Source: Myxococcales bacterium
GTDB taxonomy: Bacteria > Myxococcota_C > UBA6777
NCBI GenBank assembly: GCA_020632975.1
Contig: JACKEL010000012.1
Location: 121,238-185,237, forward strand
Reading direction: 5' to 3'
Length of the DNA stretch: 64,000 nt
A program made the translations under genes and the position numbers. Below, in pieces: positions 17,058-26,546 of this stretch. The notes under the pieces were generated by a model that saw nothing but the letters and a program-made list of their open reading frames with translations, ran no database searches and was not told where the DNA came from. The number at the start of each line of letters is the position of its first letter. Position 1 is the stretch's first letter.

Positions 17058-19391
17058 TTAGCGGCTCGCGGGCTTGCTCGCGGGAGCAGCAGCGGGCTTG
17101 CTTACGGGAGCAGCGGGTTTCACTTCACGACGGGGAGCAGGTTTCGCTGCTTCACGGCGAGGCGCGGGCTTGTGGGTGCGCATGGCGGGCTTGGCTGCCT
17201 CACGACGGGGCGCGGGAGCAGCGGGGCGCGCAGCAGGCGTTGCAGTACGTGCAGCAGGTGCTTTTGCTTTGGGCTGACCTTTTGCAGAGTAGTGCATTTT
17301 TGCGAGCGCGGGAGCCGAAACCAAGGCGATAACGGTGATCAACTTGATCAAGATGTTGAGTGCGGGACCTGCGGTATCTTTGAAGGGGTCACCAACGGTG
17401 TCACCAGTGACAGCGGCTTTGTGGGGATCAGAGCCTTTTCCGCCGTGGTGACCTTTTTCGATGTACTTCTTCGCGTTGTCCCAAGCGCCACCAGCGTTGG
17501 ACATGAAGAGTGCAACGAGAACACCCGAAACGGTGACGCCTGCGAGGAGACCACCAAGAGCTTCCATGCTCCACACACCAACGATAACGGGTGCGAGAAC
17601 AGCGAGAAGACCAGGAGCAACCATCTTGCGGATAGAAGCTTGGGTGGAGATGTCAACGCACTTTGCGTATTCAGCGACAGCACCGGGCTTACCCTCTTTG
17701 AGGCCGGGGATCTCACGGAATTGGCGGCGAACTTCTTCGATCATGGCTTGTGCAGCTTCACCAACAGCGTCCATCGCGAGCGAGGAGAAGAGGAAGGGCA
17801 ACATACCACCGATCAAGAGACCTGCCATGACGGAGGTGTCTGCGATGTTGAGGTCGAGGGGAGCGCCAGTGATCTTTTGGGTCACGGTACGGAAAGCCGC
17901 GAAGAGTGCGAGTGCGGTAAGTGCCGCAGAGCCGATCGCGAAACCTTTACCAATCGCCGCAGTGGTGTTACCGACAGCGTCGAGTTTGTCAGTACGTTCA
18001 CGGACGTGTGCACCAAGTTCTGCCATCTCAGCAATACCACCAGCGTTGTCAGCGATGGGACCGTAAGCGTCAACCGCAAGTTGGATACCTGTAGTGGAAA
18101 GCATACCAAGAGCAGCGATCGCGATACCGTAGAGGCCAGCAGCGTTGTAGGACACGATGATCGCGATAACGATCACGAGGATGGGTGCTGCGGTGGACTG
18201 CATACCAACAGAAAGACCAGAGATGATGTTGGTTGCGGGGCCAGTTTCACTTTGCTTTGCGATCTTTTTGACGAAACCGTAGTCAAAAGAGGTGTAAAGC
18301 TCAGAGAGGAAGCCGATCGCGGTACCAGCCACAAGACCTGTGATCACGGAGAAGAAGACACCCCAGCGGGTGAAGTCAAAGCCCATGAGGTTGAGTTTTG
18401 CGGGGAGGAAGGTACAGAGGACGAGTGTCGCAACACCCGTGCTCACCGCAGCAACCAAGGTTCCGAGGGTCAACGCCCATTGGGGGTTACCATCTTCAGT
18501 GGTTTTCACGAAGCGGGTTCCGCCGATCGACATCAAGATGCCGACGCCAGCGATGGCCAAGGGAAGAAGAACGGGGTAGAGCAACACGCGGTCGCTTTTT
18601 TGACCGGGGATGGTGATCGACGCAGCGAGAACCATCGCACCGATGATCGAACCAACATAAGATTCGAAGAGGTCCGCACCCATACCAGCAACGTCACCAA
18701 CGTTGTCACCAACGTTATCAGCGATGGTTGCGGGGTTACGTGGGTCGTCTTCGGGGATGCCAGCTTCGACTTTACCGACGAGGTCAGCACCAACGTCAGC
18801 GGCTTTGGTATAGATACCACCACCAACGCGAGCAAACAGAGCGATCGACGATGCACCGAGCGAGAAGCCGGAAACGACGGAAAGAAGGAGTTGCATACCG
18901 TTTGCGCTTTGGTAGTCGAAGACGACAGCAAAGAGACCGGTGAGCAAGCTGATTCCGACGAGACCCAAACCAGCCACGGACATACCCATGACGGTTCCAC
19001 CTGCAAACGCAACTTCGAGTGCGTTGTTGAGGCTGTCGCGAGCGCGGGCAGCGGTACGGACGTTGGCTTTGGTTGCCACGGTCATCCCTGCATAGCCTGC
19101 ACCAAAGGAGCAGAGTGCGCCAAACAAGAAAGAGACGGAGACCCAAGCGCTGGTATCGCCGCCGCCAAAGTTGGCCCACAAAAGGATCAAGAAGACTGCA
19201 AGGACGAACACGAGCAGAACTTGTGCTTCACGGCGGAGGAAGGCTTTCGCACCGTTCGAGATGTGTTCAGCGATCTCTTTCATGCGATCCGTTCCAGCGT
19301 CTTGTTGCTCAATCCACTGGCTACGGCCCCATGCAAAATAAAGGGCGGCAAACCCCAGCACAATACAGGCCAATATCAAAATCCAAAACAT
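17058..19391 (-). CDS. hppA: Membrane-bound proton/sodium-translocating pyrophosphatase
   Basis: A multispanning membrane pyrophosphatase of 777 residues that hydrolyses cytoplasmic PPi and pumps H+ or Na+ outward. The substrate-binding signature DVGADLVGKVEAGIPEDDPRNPATIADNVGDNVGD is read across about residues 195-235 (key residues DxxxxxxxKxE and DNVGDN), and the second acidic motif DAYGPIADNAGGIAEM is present. The motif GNTTAAIGKGFAIGSA has Ala where K+-independent enzymes have Lys, so this is the K+-dependent type. Residues 699-777 are an unusual Ala/Pro/Lys/Arg tail with the repeated unit PAPRREAAKPA, after the last helix. The ATG at 19391 follows CAGGAG. The gene lies between pth and rpsF with its own terminator. 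Confidence 0.97.
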   Translation of the reverse strand: MFWILILACIVLGFAALYFAWGRSQWIEQQDAGTDRMKEIAEHISNGAKAFLRREAQVLLVFVLAVFLILLWANFGGGDTSAWVSVSFLFGALCSFGAGYAGMTVATKANVRTAARARDSLNNALEVAFAGGTVMGMSVAGLGLVGISLLTGLFAVVFDYQSANGMQLLLSVVSGFSLGASSIALFARVGGGIYTKAADVGADLVGKVEAGIPEDDPRNPATIADNVGDNVGDVAGMGADLFESYVGSIIGAMVLAASITIPGQKSDRVLLYPVLLPLAIAGVGILMSIGGTRFVKTTEDGNPQWALTLGTLVAAVSTGVATLVLCTFLPAKLNLMGFDFTRWGVFFSVITGLVAGTAIGFLSELYTSFDYGFVKKIAKQSETGPATNIISGLSVGMQSTAAPILVIVIAIIVSYNAAGLYGIAIAALGMLSTTGIQLAVDAYGPIADNAGGIAEMAELGAHVRERTDKLDAVGNTTAAIGKGFAIGSAALTALALFAAFRTVTQKITGAPLDLNIADTSVMAGLLIGGMLPFLFSSLAMDAVGEAAQAMIEEVRRQFREIPGLKEGKPGAVAEYAKCVDISTQASIRKMVAPGLLAVLAPVIVGVWSMEALGGLLAGVTVSGVLVALFMSNAGGAWDNAKKYIEKGHHGGKGSDPHKAAVTGDTVGDPFKDTAGPALNILIKLITVIALVSAPALAKMHYSAKGQPKAKAPAARTATPAARPAAPAPRREAAKPAMRTHKPAPRREAAKPAPRREVKPAAPVSKPAAAPASKPASR

Positions 19392-19557
19392 CGATCACTC
19401 CTGTTGATTGTTTGTTTCCATGCTCGTCGCTGGTTTCCCAGGCACGCCCTTCGGTGGGGAAGGGCGTCGTGTGAGTTTGTGACGCTACATTGGTATCTGT
19501 TTGGTGGAGAGTCCGGGAGGTTCGGACATCCGCCCAAGGGAAGCGAGATTTGGTCGC

Positions 19558-20133
19558 TTAGGGGGCTTTTTTTCGGTTCCACAGGTTCATGGCCTTGAGC
19601 AAACCTTCTCGCAGACAACTTTCGAGCATCTCGGCGCTTTGTTCGATCAGCGCGGGGAGTTCGGTTTTTTGTTCTGTAGAGAAGGGGCTGAGCACAAAGT
19701 CCGCAACGGCGAGATCTTCGTGATCAGGGCGCCCAATGCCAAAGCGCAGGCGAGTGTACTTGGGTGAGCCGAGTTCTGCGCTGATCGAGCGCAACCCACG
19801 GTGCCCACCGTCGCCTCCGCCTTGTTTGAGTCGGAGTTGGCCGAAGGGCAAGTCCAGCTCATCGTGGACCACCAGTACATGTTCTGGTGTGACCTGATAA
19901 AAAGAACAGATAGCAGCGACCGCTTGACCGCTCAGGTTCATGTAGGTTTGGGGTTGTACGAGCAGGGCGGGTTCGTTGTCAAGCGTTGTTTGTGAAATCA
20001 GTGCTTGAAAGCGAGACTTGGCTGCAGGAGCATGCCAACGTTGCCCCAATGCTTCGACCACTTGAAAGCCGATATTGTGGCGATCATTGGCGTAGCGTGT
20101 TCCTGGATTGCCCAATCCGACGATCACCCACAT
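19558..20133 (-). CDS. pth: Peptidyl-tRNA hydrolase
   Basis: Pth, 191 residues, which frees tRNA from peptidyl-tRNAs that drop off the ribosome. It starts MWVIVGLGNPGTRYANDRHNIGF, with catalytic His19 and substrate-binding Asn9; VVHDELDLPFG provides the conserved Asp, and GGGDGGHRGLRSI and YTRLRFGIGRP are the remaining family motifs. The ATG at 20133 is chosen because homology begins there; the frame runs upstream to 20295 into rplY. It follows rplY by about 40 bases, the normal rplY-pth operon arrangement. Confidence 0.97.
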   Translation of the reverse strand: MWVIVGLGNPGTRYANDRHNIGFQVVEALGQRWHAPAAKSRFQALISQTTLDNEPALLVQPQTYMNLSGQAVAAICSFYQVTPEHVLVVHDELDLPFGQLRLKQGGGDGGHRGLRSISAELGSPKYTRLRFGIGRPDHEDLAVADFVLSPFSTEQKTELPALIEQSAEMLESCLREGLLKAMNLWNRKKAP

Positions 20134-20176
20134 GAACGAGAGCCCTCTTTTACGAGCAGGGCGCACAAAGCGCGAC

Positions 20177-20734
20177 TTAGCCTTCGCTAACAGTGACGAG
20201 GGCGAGATCGTTTCCACCCACCACAGAAACGCCTTCTGCGAAGCCGAGATCTGCAACGGTGAATTTGGAAGCGAGGCCCAAGCCCGAGATGTCAACGGTG
20301 CTGTCTGTGGGGATCAATGCGGGCAAACATTCCACGGTCAGTTTGGTGTGGAGGATCTCAACCACACCACCAAGCGCTGCACCAGCAGGCTTACCTGTGA
20401 AGGTTACCTTGATGGTTGCTTGGACGGGTTTGTTTTGATCCACGATCGCAAAGTCTGCGTGGATGGGGCTGCGGTTCAGCGCGTTACGCTGCATCTCACG
20501 AAGCATCACGGTTTGCTCATGGAGGGGGCCGTGTTCGCTCTGAAGCGTCAAAAGCGTGTTTTTGCCTTTGTTGCGGAGCTGCTTGAGCAGTTCAACAGGA
20601 TCGACAGAGAAGTGGATGGGAGCGTTTCCACCTGCATACGCAAGAGCGGGGATCTGCCCTTGCTTGCGGATGTTACGTGCGGCACTTTTGCCAGTTTCGG
20701 TACGATGTGTGACGGACAAGATCACCTGTTCCAT
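20177..20734 (-). CDS. rplY: 50S ribosomal protein L25/general stress protein Ctc
   Basis: A 185-residue protein of the long L25/Ctc form, which binds 5S rRNA. The N-terminal L25 domain is visible as RTETGKSAARNIRKQGQIPALAY, and the C-terminal beta domain as the segment GVVEILHTKLTVECLPALIPTDSTVDIS. The ATG at 20734 follows AAGGAGACC. It is followed directly by pth. In many relatives prs (ribose-phosphate pyrophosphokinase) lies just upstream, but here only a tRNA-Gln and spoVG do, with a 340-base gap. Confidence 0.95.
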   Translation of the reverse strand: MEQVILSVTHRTETGKSAARNIRKQGQIPALAYAGGNAPIHFSVDPVELLKQLRNKGKNTLLTLQSEHGPLHEQTVMLREMQRNALNRSPIHADFAIVDQNKPVQATIKVTFTGKPAGAALGGVVEILHTKLTVECLPALIPTDSTVDISGLGLASKFTVADLGFAEGVSVVGGNDLALVTVSEG

Positions 20735-21024
20735 GACTCGATGGTCTCCTTACAAGATTCGCAACTTACAAGCCTGTGAGACTTTCCGCACCCTAGAGAG
20801 GCGTTTGTCGGCGAATCTCGCCGTACCAAGGGAGAGTGTGGAGACCCATACAGGCGGGTTATCTTGGATGATGGCTCACTCAGGCAAGTAACTCGACCGA
20901 GGAAGCACAGTGAGAGGGGCGAGAGGATAGTGAATTTTTTATTGGATTGCAAGTATATTTTCGCAAGGTTGGATCTTTTCCAGTGCGGGCTGGGTTTCTG
21001 GCTAGATCCGCCAGAAAAAAGGCA
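20735..21024. other. Leader region upstream of rplY
   Basis: This spacer between rplY and the tRNA terminator must contain the rplY promoter and leader. No gene, tRNA or recognisable riboswitch was found. The part at about 20925-20955 is AT-rich on both strands and is the most likely promoter area. Confidence 0.35.
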
Positions 21025-21060
21025 AAAAAAAACCTGACAAGGGATTTGTCAGGTTTTTTT
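21025..21060 (-). terminator. Terminator of the tRNA-Gln transcript
   Basis: AACCTGACAA (21031-21040) and TTGTCAGGTT (21045-21054) form a perfect stem with a four-base loop. It is flanked by A runs on the left and T runs on the right, so it can work on either strand, and for the minus-strand tRNA it gives a stem followed by T residues. Confidence 0.85.
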
Positions 21061-21077
21061 GGGGGGGGATTGTTTTT

Positions 21078-21149
21078 CTGAGGCGCTAGGATTCGAACCT
21101 AGGAATACCGGAACCAAAACCCGGTGGCTTACCACTTGCCGACGCCCCA
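21078..21149 (-). tRNA. tRNA-Gln (anticodon TTG)
   Basis: A 72-base cloverleaf read by hand. The acceptor arms are TGGGGCG and CGCCTCA with a discriminator G, the T arm contains GGTTCGAATCC, and the anticodon loop TTTTGGT carries TTG in a CCGG-type stem. It decodes CAA and, by wobble, CAG. The 3' CCA is not encoded. It lies between spoVG and rplY, a position kept in several bacterial groups. Confidence 0.93.
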
Positions 21150-21205
21150 ACGCGCCACAACTTGTTCAGTTGCGATCACGGTGTGTGTATATAATCTACA
21201 GTTTT

Positions 21206-21511
21206 CTAGTTGTCAACATCAAGTTGTGATGTATTTGAGTCTGAAGGGATTTTTCCTGCTGCGGCCTCTTTTTCATAGGCATCGAGGATGGTTTGTTCCA
21301 TCTGTTGACGTGTGTCGCTGTTGAGGGGGTGAGCGATATCTTTGAAGGTGCCGTCTTTGGTCTTTTTGCTCGGCATCGCAACAAACATACCTGTTTTCCC
21401 TTGGATGATCTTGAGATCGCGCACAATAAAGCAGTCATCCAATGTGATCGTGACGTATGCTTTGAGCTTGTCTTCTTGGACGGGGAAGATTTTAACTTCA
21501 GTGATCTCCAT
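21206..21511 (-). CDS. spoVG: SpoVG-family RNA/DNA-binding regulator
   Basis: A 101-residue protein that starts MEITEVKIFPVQEDKLKAYV and contains DCFIVRDLKIIQGKTGMFVAMP and DIAHPLNSDTRQ, which are diagnostic for SpoVG. In other bacteria it is a small site-specific nucleic-acid-binding regulator; the role in a non-sporulating lineage is unknown. The ATG at 21511 follows AAAGGAACG. It lies upstream of tRNA-Gln and rplY on the same strand, the same neighbourhood as in Firmicutes and many deltaproteobacteria. Confidence 0.96.
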   Translation of the reverse strand: MEITEVKIFPVQEDKLKAYVTITLDDCFIVRDLKIIQGKTGMFVAMPSKKTKDGTFKDIAHPLNSDTRQQMEQTILDAYEKEAAAGKIPSDSNTSQLDVDN

Positions 21512-21788
21512 CTGCGTTCCTTTCTACGCTCCGCCAGAGCTGCTTTCCCACGATCACATTCGTGGCCCGAGTTGTGGGCTTCAAGGGAGAGGCTTCAGGG
21601 TACGCGCTGGGCGGTATTGACTGTGATACAGTTCAGTTGCAAGCGCAAGGGTCTAGCACAAAGTCAGCGCTTTGGCAACATCTACTTTTTGCGCAATAAG
21701 CCAACGTTTTGAAACATAAGATGTCGAGAAAAGGCAAGCACAATTTTTGGTGCTTGAACAGTGGGGGACAAGCACAAGTCACTTATGT

Positions 21789-23162
21789 CTAGATGCTGTC
21801 GTCTTTCTCTTGAGAAGGGGAGGTACGTAAGAGTCCATGTAATTTTTGGATGAGGATCTCTTGTTCATGGTCGTTTTGGAGCGCCTCACGCAAGAGATTT
21901 TCTTTCAAGTTGGAGGTGAAACGCGCGAGTTCTTGGGACTGATCGCTGTAGCGAGTGTCTGCATGGATCAGGTTTTGAAACACCCTTGCTTCGAGCGCAT
22001 CGCGGTCTAGGTGCCCGGACTCATCGCGTGGGTACTCTTCGTCTGGGGTGTACTCAAGGGGCTGTGTGTCATTGGAAAATCGCACATATTCGAGGGACAA
22101 CATCTCTGAAAGTTGGGACTCTAGATCTGAGATCGAGATGCTTGAAAAAGGAAAGCTCAAGATCCCTGTGAGATACACATGAAGAACGGGGGCGGGCATG
22201 TCGATATCGCTCGGCCAGTTCTCTTTTTCGTGACGGATCTTGGCAGCGCCTTCTTGTTGGGCGATCTGAAGCACGCCTTCCAAAAGCATCTCGGGGGTCA
22301 TGTAGCGTTCGCAGTCGCAAAACAACGTAATGAAGGGACGTTTGAGGTAGTCTTGGTGATGTGTGACATGCAAACTCATGTCTTCCAAATGGATCTCGCC
22401 AATGTACGCTCCATGGGGCTCATCGTACTCGCGAGACTTGCTGACTTCGAGGCTGCCTGGGTTAAAGAGCCAGTTTTGCATACTGTACTGTTTGTGGATG
22501 TGCCCCAAAGCGAGGTACTGCACGCAAGGCCGCAGGGCCAACATCACTTCGTAATCAACGCCTCCTGAGAGCTCGTTGACATGGGTGCTGAGACCGCCAT
22601 GGAACATCATGATATTGAATGGCTTGGGGGGGAGGGCTTCGATGGCTTCGCGGAATCGGTCGATCACGACGTGAGAAGATGCACCATACCAATGTGATCC
22701 GATCACGCGTACATGTTCGTTGACGTCGTAGTATCCGCCTCTTCGCTCGTCTTCGTCCCAAGGGGATAAATGGATCGCGCGATCTCGAAGATCATCGCGC
22801 AAAAAGATCATCATGCCTTCGCCACACAAAAAGTCGTACCAACAAGGGCTTTGATCGCGCTTTCGTGCATCGTGGTTGCCCTCGATGGCAAAGACGGGGA
22901 TGCCTTCGTCGCGGAGGAGCGCAAGGACCGCTGTAGCACGTGACAAGGTCACAGGTTCGATCTGGCGACTGTCGAAGAGATCACCCGCGATCAAGACAAA
23001 GTCCACTTGAGGTGGGTCGCCTTCTTCGAGGGGCAGTGCGTAGCGACAGATCGCATCTTCAAAAGAGAGGAAGAAATCGCGCTCGCGCTGGGTTAGGTTG
23101 TATTGGCGGTAACCAAGATGGACGTCGGCGATATGGAGAAAACGGATCGTTTGGCCCGACAA
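21789..23162 (-). CDS. SbcD/Mre11-like DNA repair exonuclease
   Basis: A calcineurin-like metallophosphoesterase of 457 residues related to SbcD, Mre11 and YhaO. The metal-binding motifs are in order: DVHLGY (first Asp and His), AGDLFDSRQ (bridging Asp), AIEGNHDARKRD (Asn and His), a histidine in IGSHWYG, MMFHGG, and LALGHIHKQ (the G-H-x-H motif). Such proteins trim DNA ends, usually with an SbcC/Rad50-type ATPase partner, but no such gene is adjacent. The C-terminal about 170 residues form a capping and helical region. The start is TTG at 23162, seven bases after AAAGGAGG. It is divergent from the DsbA-repeat lipoprotein. Confidence 0.9.
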   Translation of the reverse strand: MSGQTIRFLHIADVHLGYRQYNLTQRERDFFLSFEDAICRYALPLEEGDPPQVDFVLIAGDLFDSRQIEPVTLSRATAVLALLRDEGIPVFAIEGNHDARKRDQSPCWYDFLCGEGMMIFLRDDLRDRAIHLSPWDEDERRGGYYDVNEHVRVIGSHWYGASSHVVIDRFREAIEALPPKPFNIMMFHGGLSTHVNELSGGVDYEVMLALRPCVQYLALGHIHKQYSMQNWLFNPGSLEVSKSREYDEPHGAYIGEIHLEDMSLHVTHHQDYLKRPFITLFCDCERYMTPEMLLEGVLQIAQQEGAAKIRHEKENWPSDIDMPAPVLHVYLTGILSFPFSSISISDLESQLSEMLSLEYVRFSNDTQPLEYTPDEEYPRDESGHLDRDALEARVFQNLIHADTRYSDQSQELARFTSNLKENLLREALQNDHEQEILIQKLHGLLRTSPSQEKDDSI

Positions 23163-23333
23163 GGATATCCTCCTTTGTGTAAGTGGCTAGGCGAGGGCGG
23201 CTCTGGCTTGACGTGTGGTGCAAATCCGTGCATCTTGCCTGCCATCTTTACGGCTTGTACAGCGGTGCTTCTTGTCTTTGAGCGTGTGCCGCGATGCTTT
23301 GCTTTCCTCTTTTTTGGATGGAGGTCTTGTTTG

Positions 23334-26300
23334 ATGCGTCTGCGTTGGTTTGTCTTCGTCACCCTATTTATGATGGGTTGTAAAGACCCTTACTCCCTTG
23401 AAGGTGCGCCCAAAAGCGCTCCTAGCCAGACTTATGGCTCCCTTCAAGATGTGTACAAAGAGAAGAAGTTTAGTCTCAAGACCAAAGCACCCGAGGTCTG
23501 GAAAATACCGCTTGGAAAGGCACCTCGCAAGGGCGATAACAACGCGCTTGTGACCGTCGTCGAGTTTTCGGACTTTGAGTGTCCTTTCTGTTCTCGTGGG
23601 GCCAACACCCTTGCCAAGCTTGAAAAGCAGTACAAAGGCAAGGTGCGTTACGTGTTTAAGCACTTCCCCTTGAGCTTCCACCAAAATGCACACCTCGCTT
23701 CGCAGGCTTCTATCGAAGCGCAGCGCCAAGGTAAGTTTTGGGAGTACCACGATAAGCTCTTCGCCAACCAACGCAAGCTCAAACGACGCGACCTGCTTCG
23801 TTATGCCCGTGAGATCGGCCTGGATATGAAGCGCTTTGAAGCTGCGTTGAAAAAGAAAACGCATGCGGCTGAAGTTGATGAAGACATGAAACTTGGCGCA
23901 TCCGTTGGGGTTCAAGGAACACCCACCGCGTTCGTCAACGGTCGTCAAGCCAGCGCGCTGACCGAAAATGATGTAAAGACCCTCATCGACGATGAGTTGG
24001 AGCGTGTCAAAGAGCAGGTCAAAAAAGGACTTCGCGGTGATGCCCTCTACAACGCCTTGATCGAAAAAGGTAAGCAAAAAGACGCGGCACCCCCACCACG
24101 CGCCAAAGAAGCCGAAGAAGAAAAGCCCAAAGTGATCGCCGTTGGCGAGGCACCTACCCTCGGACCCGACGATGCGCCCGTGACCATCGTTGAGTTTTCG
24201 GACTTTGAGTGTCCCTACTGTGTGCGTGGTGCCCAAGCTGTGAAGAAAGTCGCACGCGCTTACAAAAACAAAGTGCGCTTGGTGTTTAAACACTATCCTT
24301 TGAGCTTCCACTTTGCCGCAAAAGGCGCAGCGATCGCAGCGATGGCTGCCCACCAGCAAGGCAAGTTTTGGGAGTTCCACGACATGCTTTTCGCTGGACA
24401 AAAGAACCTTTCTCGTCCTTCTTTGCTCTCGTATGCTCGGGCGCTTGAGTTGGATATGGACAGCTTTACAAGCGCGCTCGACTCCACTTCGCTCAAAGTC
24501 TATGTGGACGAGGATATGCGCCAAGGTAACAACGTTGGCGTTCGCGGTACGCCCACCTTCTTTATCAACGGCATCAAGCTCAGCAGTGGCTTGTCTTTCT
24601 CTGCGTTCAAAGAAGCGATCGATCCGATCTTGTTGAAGAAGGGCTTCAAACAGTCCGATCTGCCCGACGAGCCCGGCGAAGAGATCGCGATCGAAAGCTC
24701 ACCCTCAAAAGGTGCAGAGCAACCCCTCGCTACGGTCGTGGAGTACTCGGACTTTGAGTGTCCTTTCTGCTCTCGTGCAGCAAGCACCCTTTCTGCTTTG
24801 GCCGCGGACTACAAAAAATATGTGAAGTTTGTGTTCAAGCACTACCCCTTGAGCTTCCACAAAAATGCACACCTTGCTTCGCAAGCGGCCATCGCTGCGC
24901 AAGAACAAGGCAAGTTTTGGCCTTACCACGACAAACTCTTTGCCAACCAACGCAATCTCAAACGACCTGATCTCGAACGCTACGCCCAAGAGCTTGGTCT
25001 CGATATGGACAAGTTCAAAAAAGCCCTTGATACGGGAATCTACAAAGCTCGCGTCGATCTTGAGATGGCTTCAGGATCGCGCGTGGGTGTAAGCGGTACG
25101 CCTACCTTCTTTATCAATGGCAAAAAGGCCGAAGGCGCGGACTACAAAGCACTTTCCAAGTCGCTGAATGCGATCTTGCTCAAAAAAGGCGTTGCAGCGG
25201 GCGACTTGCCTTCTTCGACAGAGATCCCCCTCAAAGGAACACCTTGGAAGGGCGCAGCCAAACCCCTTGCGACTGTCGTCGAGTTTTCGGACTTCCAATG
25301 TCCTTTCTGTTCGAGAGCTGCCAATACCCTGAAAAAACTCGAAAAGACCTATGGTCGCTACGTGAAGTTTGCGTTTAAGCACTACCCCTTGAGCTTTCAC
25401 AAAGATGCGCATCTTGCGTCGCAAGCGGCCATGGCTGCACAAGCACAAGGCAAGTTCTGGCCCTACCACGACAAACTCTTCGCGAACCAACGCAATCTCA
25501 AACGACCCGATCTCGATCGCTACGCCCAAGAGCTTGGCCTTGATATGGACAAGTTCAAAAAAGCCCTTGATTCGGGCGAATACAAAGACGACGTCGATGT
25601 CGATATGAATGTGGGTGGGCGCTTTGGTGTGCGTGGTACACCTTCGTTCTTCGTGAACAACGAATCGACCGATGGTGCGAGCTTTGGTGATATCGCCAAA
25701 CGCCTCAATGAGATCCTTATCGAAAAAGGCGTCAAAAAGTCCGAGCTTCCCGACTTTTCAGAGATCCCGACCAAAGGCTCTGCTTCCAAAGGAGCCAAGG
25801 CCAAAGATGCGCTCGTGACCGTGGTTGAGTTTTCAGACTTTGAGTGTCCTTTCTGCTCGAAAGCTGCAAACACCCTGCAAAAACTCGCGAAAGAATACAA
25901 AGACAAAGTTCGCTTTGTGTTCAAGCACTTCCCCTTGAGCTTCCACAAAAACGCACACCTCGCTTCGCAAGCTGCCGTGGCTGCGCAAGAGCAGGGTAAG
26001 TTTTGGGAATACCACGACAAACTCTTTGCCAACCAACGCCAACTCAAGCGCGCAGATCTCGAACGCTACGCCCAAGAAGTTGGGATGAATGTCGTGAACC
26101 TCCAACAAGCCCTTGATTCGGCGATCTACAAAGATCAAGTCGACAAAGACATGGAAGTTGGTGAGCGTTTTGGTGTGAGCGGTACGCCTTCTTTCTTTGT
26201 GGATAACAAACGCGTGAAATCGCCGACCTACGAGGCTTTGAAAGCTGCGATCGAAGCAGCGTTGAAACAACCTCGCAAGAAGGCGAAAGCAGCGCCCGCC

Positions 26301-26477
26301 AAGAAAAAGGACTCGTTGATCCCTGCTTTGCCAAGCATGGGATTGGAAGCACAGCCCAACAAGGCTGCGAAAAAGTCTGAGCCTGGCAAGAAAAAAGAAG
26401 AGTGCGCACCTGGCGCCAACAACAATGGGATGTGCCAACCCCCCAAAGATGCGGCACGTCCTGCTCCCCGCCGCTGA
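23334..26477 (+). CDS. Lipoprotein with five tandem DsbA/thioredoxin-like domains
   Basis: A 1047-residue envelope protein. The signal peptide ends in a lipobox FMMGC with lipidated Cys16. Five DsbA/DsbG-type thioredoxin domains follow, each starting VTVVEFSDFECPFC or a close variant. The CXXC pairs are at Cys83/86 (CPFC), Cys293/296 (CPYC), Cys476/479, Cys656/659 and Cys838/841 (all CPFC), so all five keep both cysteines. Each domain also has a KH(F/Y)PLSFH segment and a G-T-P cis-proline loop. Domains 3-5 repeat every about 180 residues and are highly alike, pointing to recent internal duplication. The tail (about 965-1047) is Lys/Ala/Pro-rich with two extra Cys. It probably catalyses or shuttles disulfides at the cell surface. 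ATG at 23334 has GGAGG nine bases upstream. Confidence 0.95.
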   Translation: MRLRWFVFVTLFMMGCKDPYSLEGAPKSAPSQTYGSLQDVYKEKKFSLKTKAPEVWKIPLGKAPRKGDNNALVTVVEFSDFECPFCSRGANTLAKLEKQYKGKVRYVFKHFPLSFHQNAHLASQASIEAQRQGKFWEYHDKLFANQRKLKRRDLLRYAREIGLDMKRFEAALKKKTHAAEVDEDMKLGASVGVQGTPTAFVNGRQASALTENDVKTLIDDELERVKEQVKKGLRGDALYNALIEKGKQKDAAPPPRAKEAEEEKPKVIAVGEAPTLGPDDAPVTIVEFSDFECPYCVRGAQAVKKVARAYKNKVRLVFKHYPLSFHFAAKGAAIAAMAAHQQGKFWEFHDMLFAGQKNLSRPSLLSYARALELDMDSFTSALDSTSLKVYVDEDMRQGNNVGVRGTPTFFINGIKLSSGLSFSAFKEAIDPILLKKGFKQSDLPDEPGEEIAIESSPSKGAEQPLATVVEYSDFECPFCSRAASTLSALAADYKKYVKFVFKHYPLSFHKNAHLASQAAIAAQEQGKFWPYHDKLFANQRNLKRPDLERYAQELGLDMDKFKKALDTGIYKARVDLEMASGSRVGVSGTPTFFINGKKAEGADYKALSKSLNAILLKKGVAAGDLPSSTEIPLKGTPWKGAAKPLATVVEFSDFQCPFCSRAANTLKKLEKTYGRYVKFAFKHYPLSFHKDAHLASQAAMAAQAQGKFWPYHDKLFANQRNLKRPDLDRYAQELGLDMDKFKKALDSGEYKDDVDVDMNVGGRFGVRGTPSFFVNNESTDGASFGDIAKRLNEILIEKGVKKSELPDFSEIPTKGSASKGAKAKDALVTVVEFSDFECPFCSKAANTLQKLAKEYKDKVRFVFKHFPLSFHKNAHLASQAAVAAQEQGKFWEYHDKLFANQRQLKRADLERYAQEVGMNVVNLQQALDSAIYKDQVDKDMEVGERFGVSGTPSFFVDNKRVKSPTYEALKAAIEAALKQPRKKAKAAPAKKKDSLIPALPSMGLEAQPNKAAKKSEPGKKKEECAPGANNNGMCQPPKDAARPAPRR

Positions 26478-26546
26478 TCACCCTCAAGCCTCGAAGTCAA
26501 CAAAGTGCTTCGAGGCTTGGCTTTTCCCTTCCTTTTGGGGTGTACG

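Noticed and set aside
16950..19598. An 882-codon plus-strand open frame opposite hppA and neighbours
   Set aside because: It is antisense to the highly conserved hppA, with a translation made of Asp/Glu/Arg/Gly/Thr runs and no domain. It is a codon-bias shadow.
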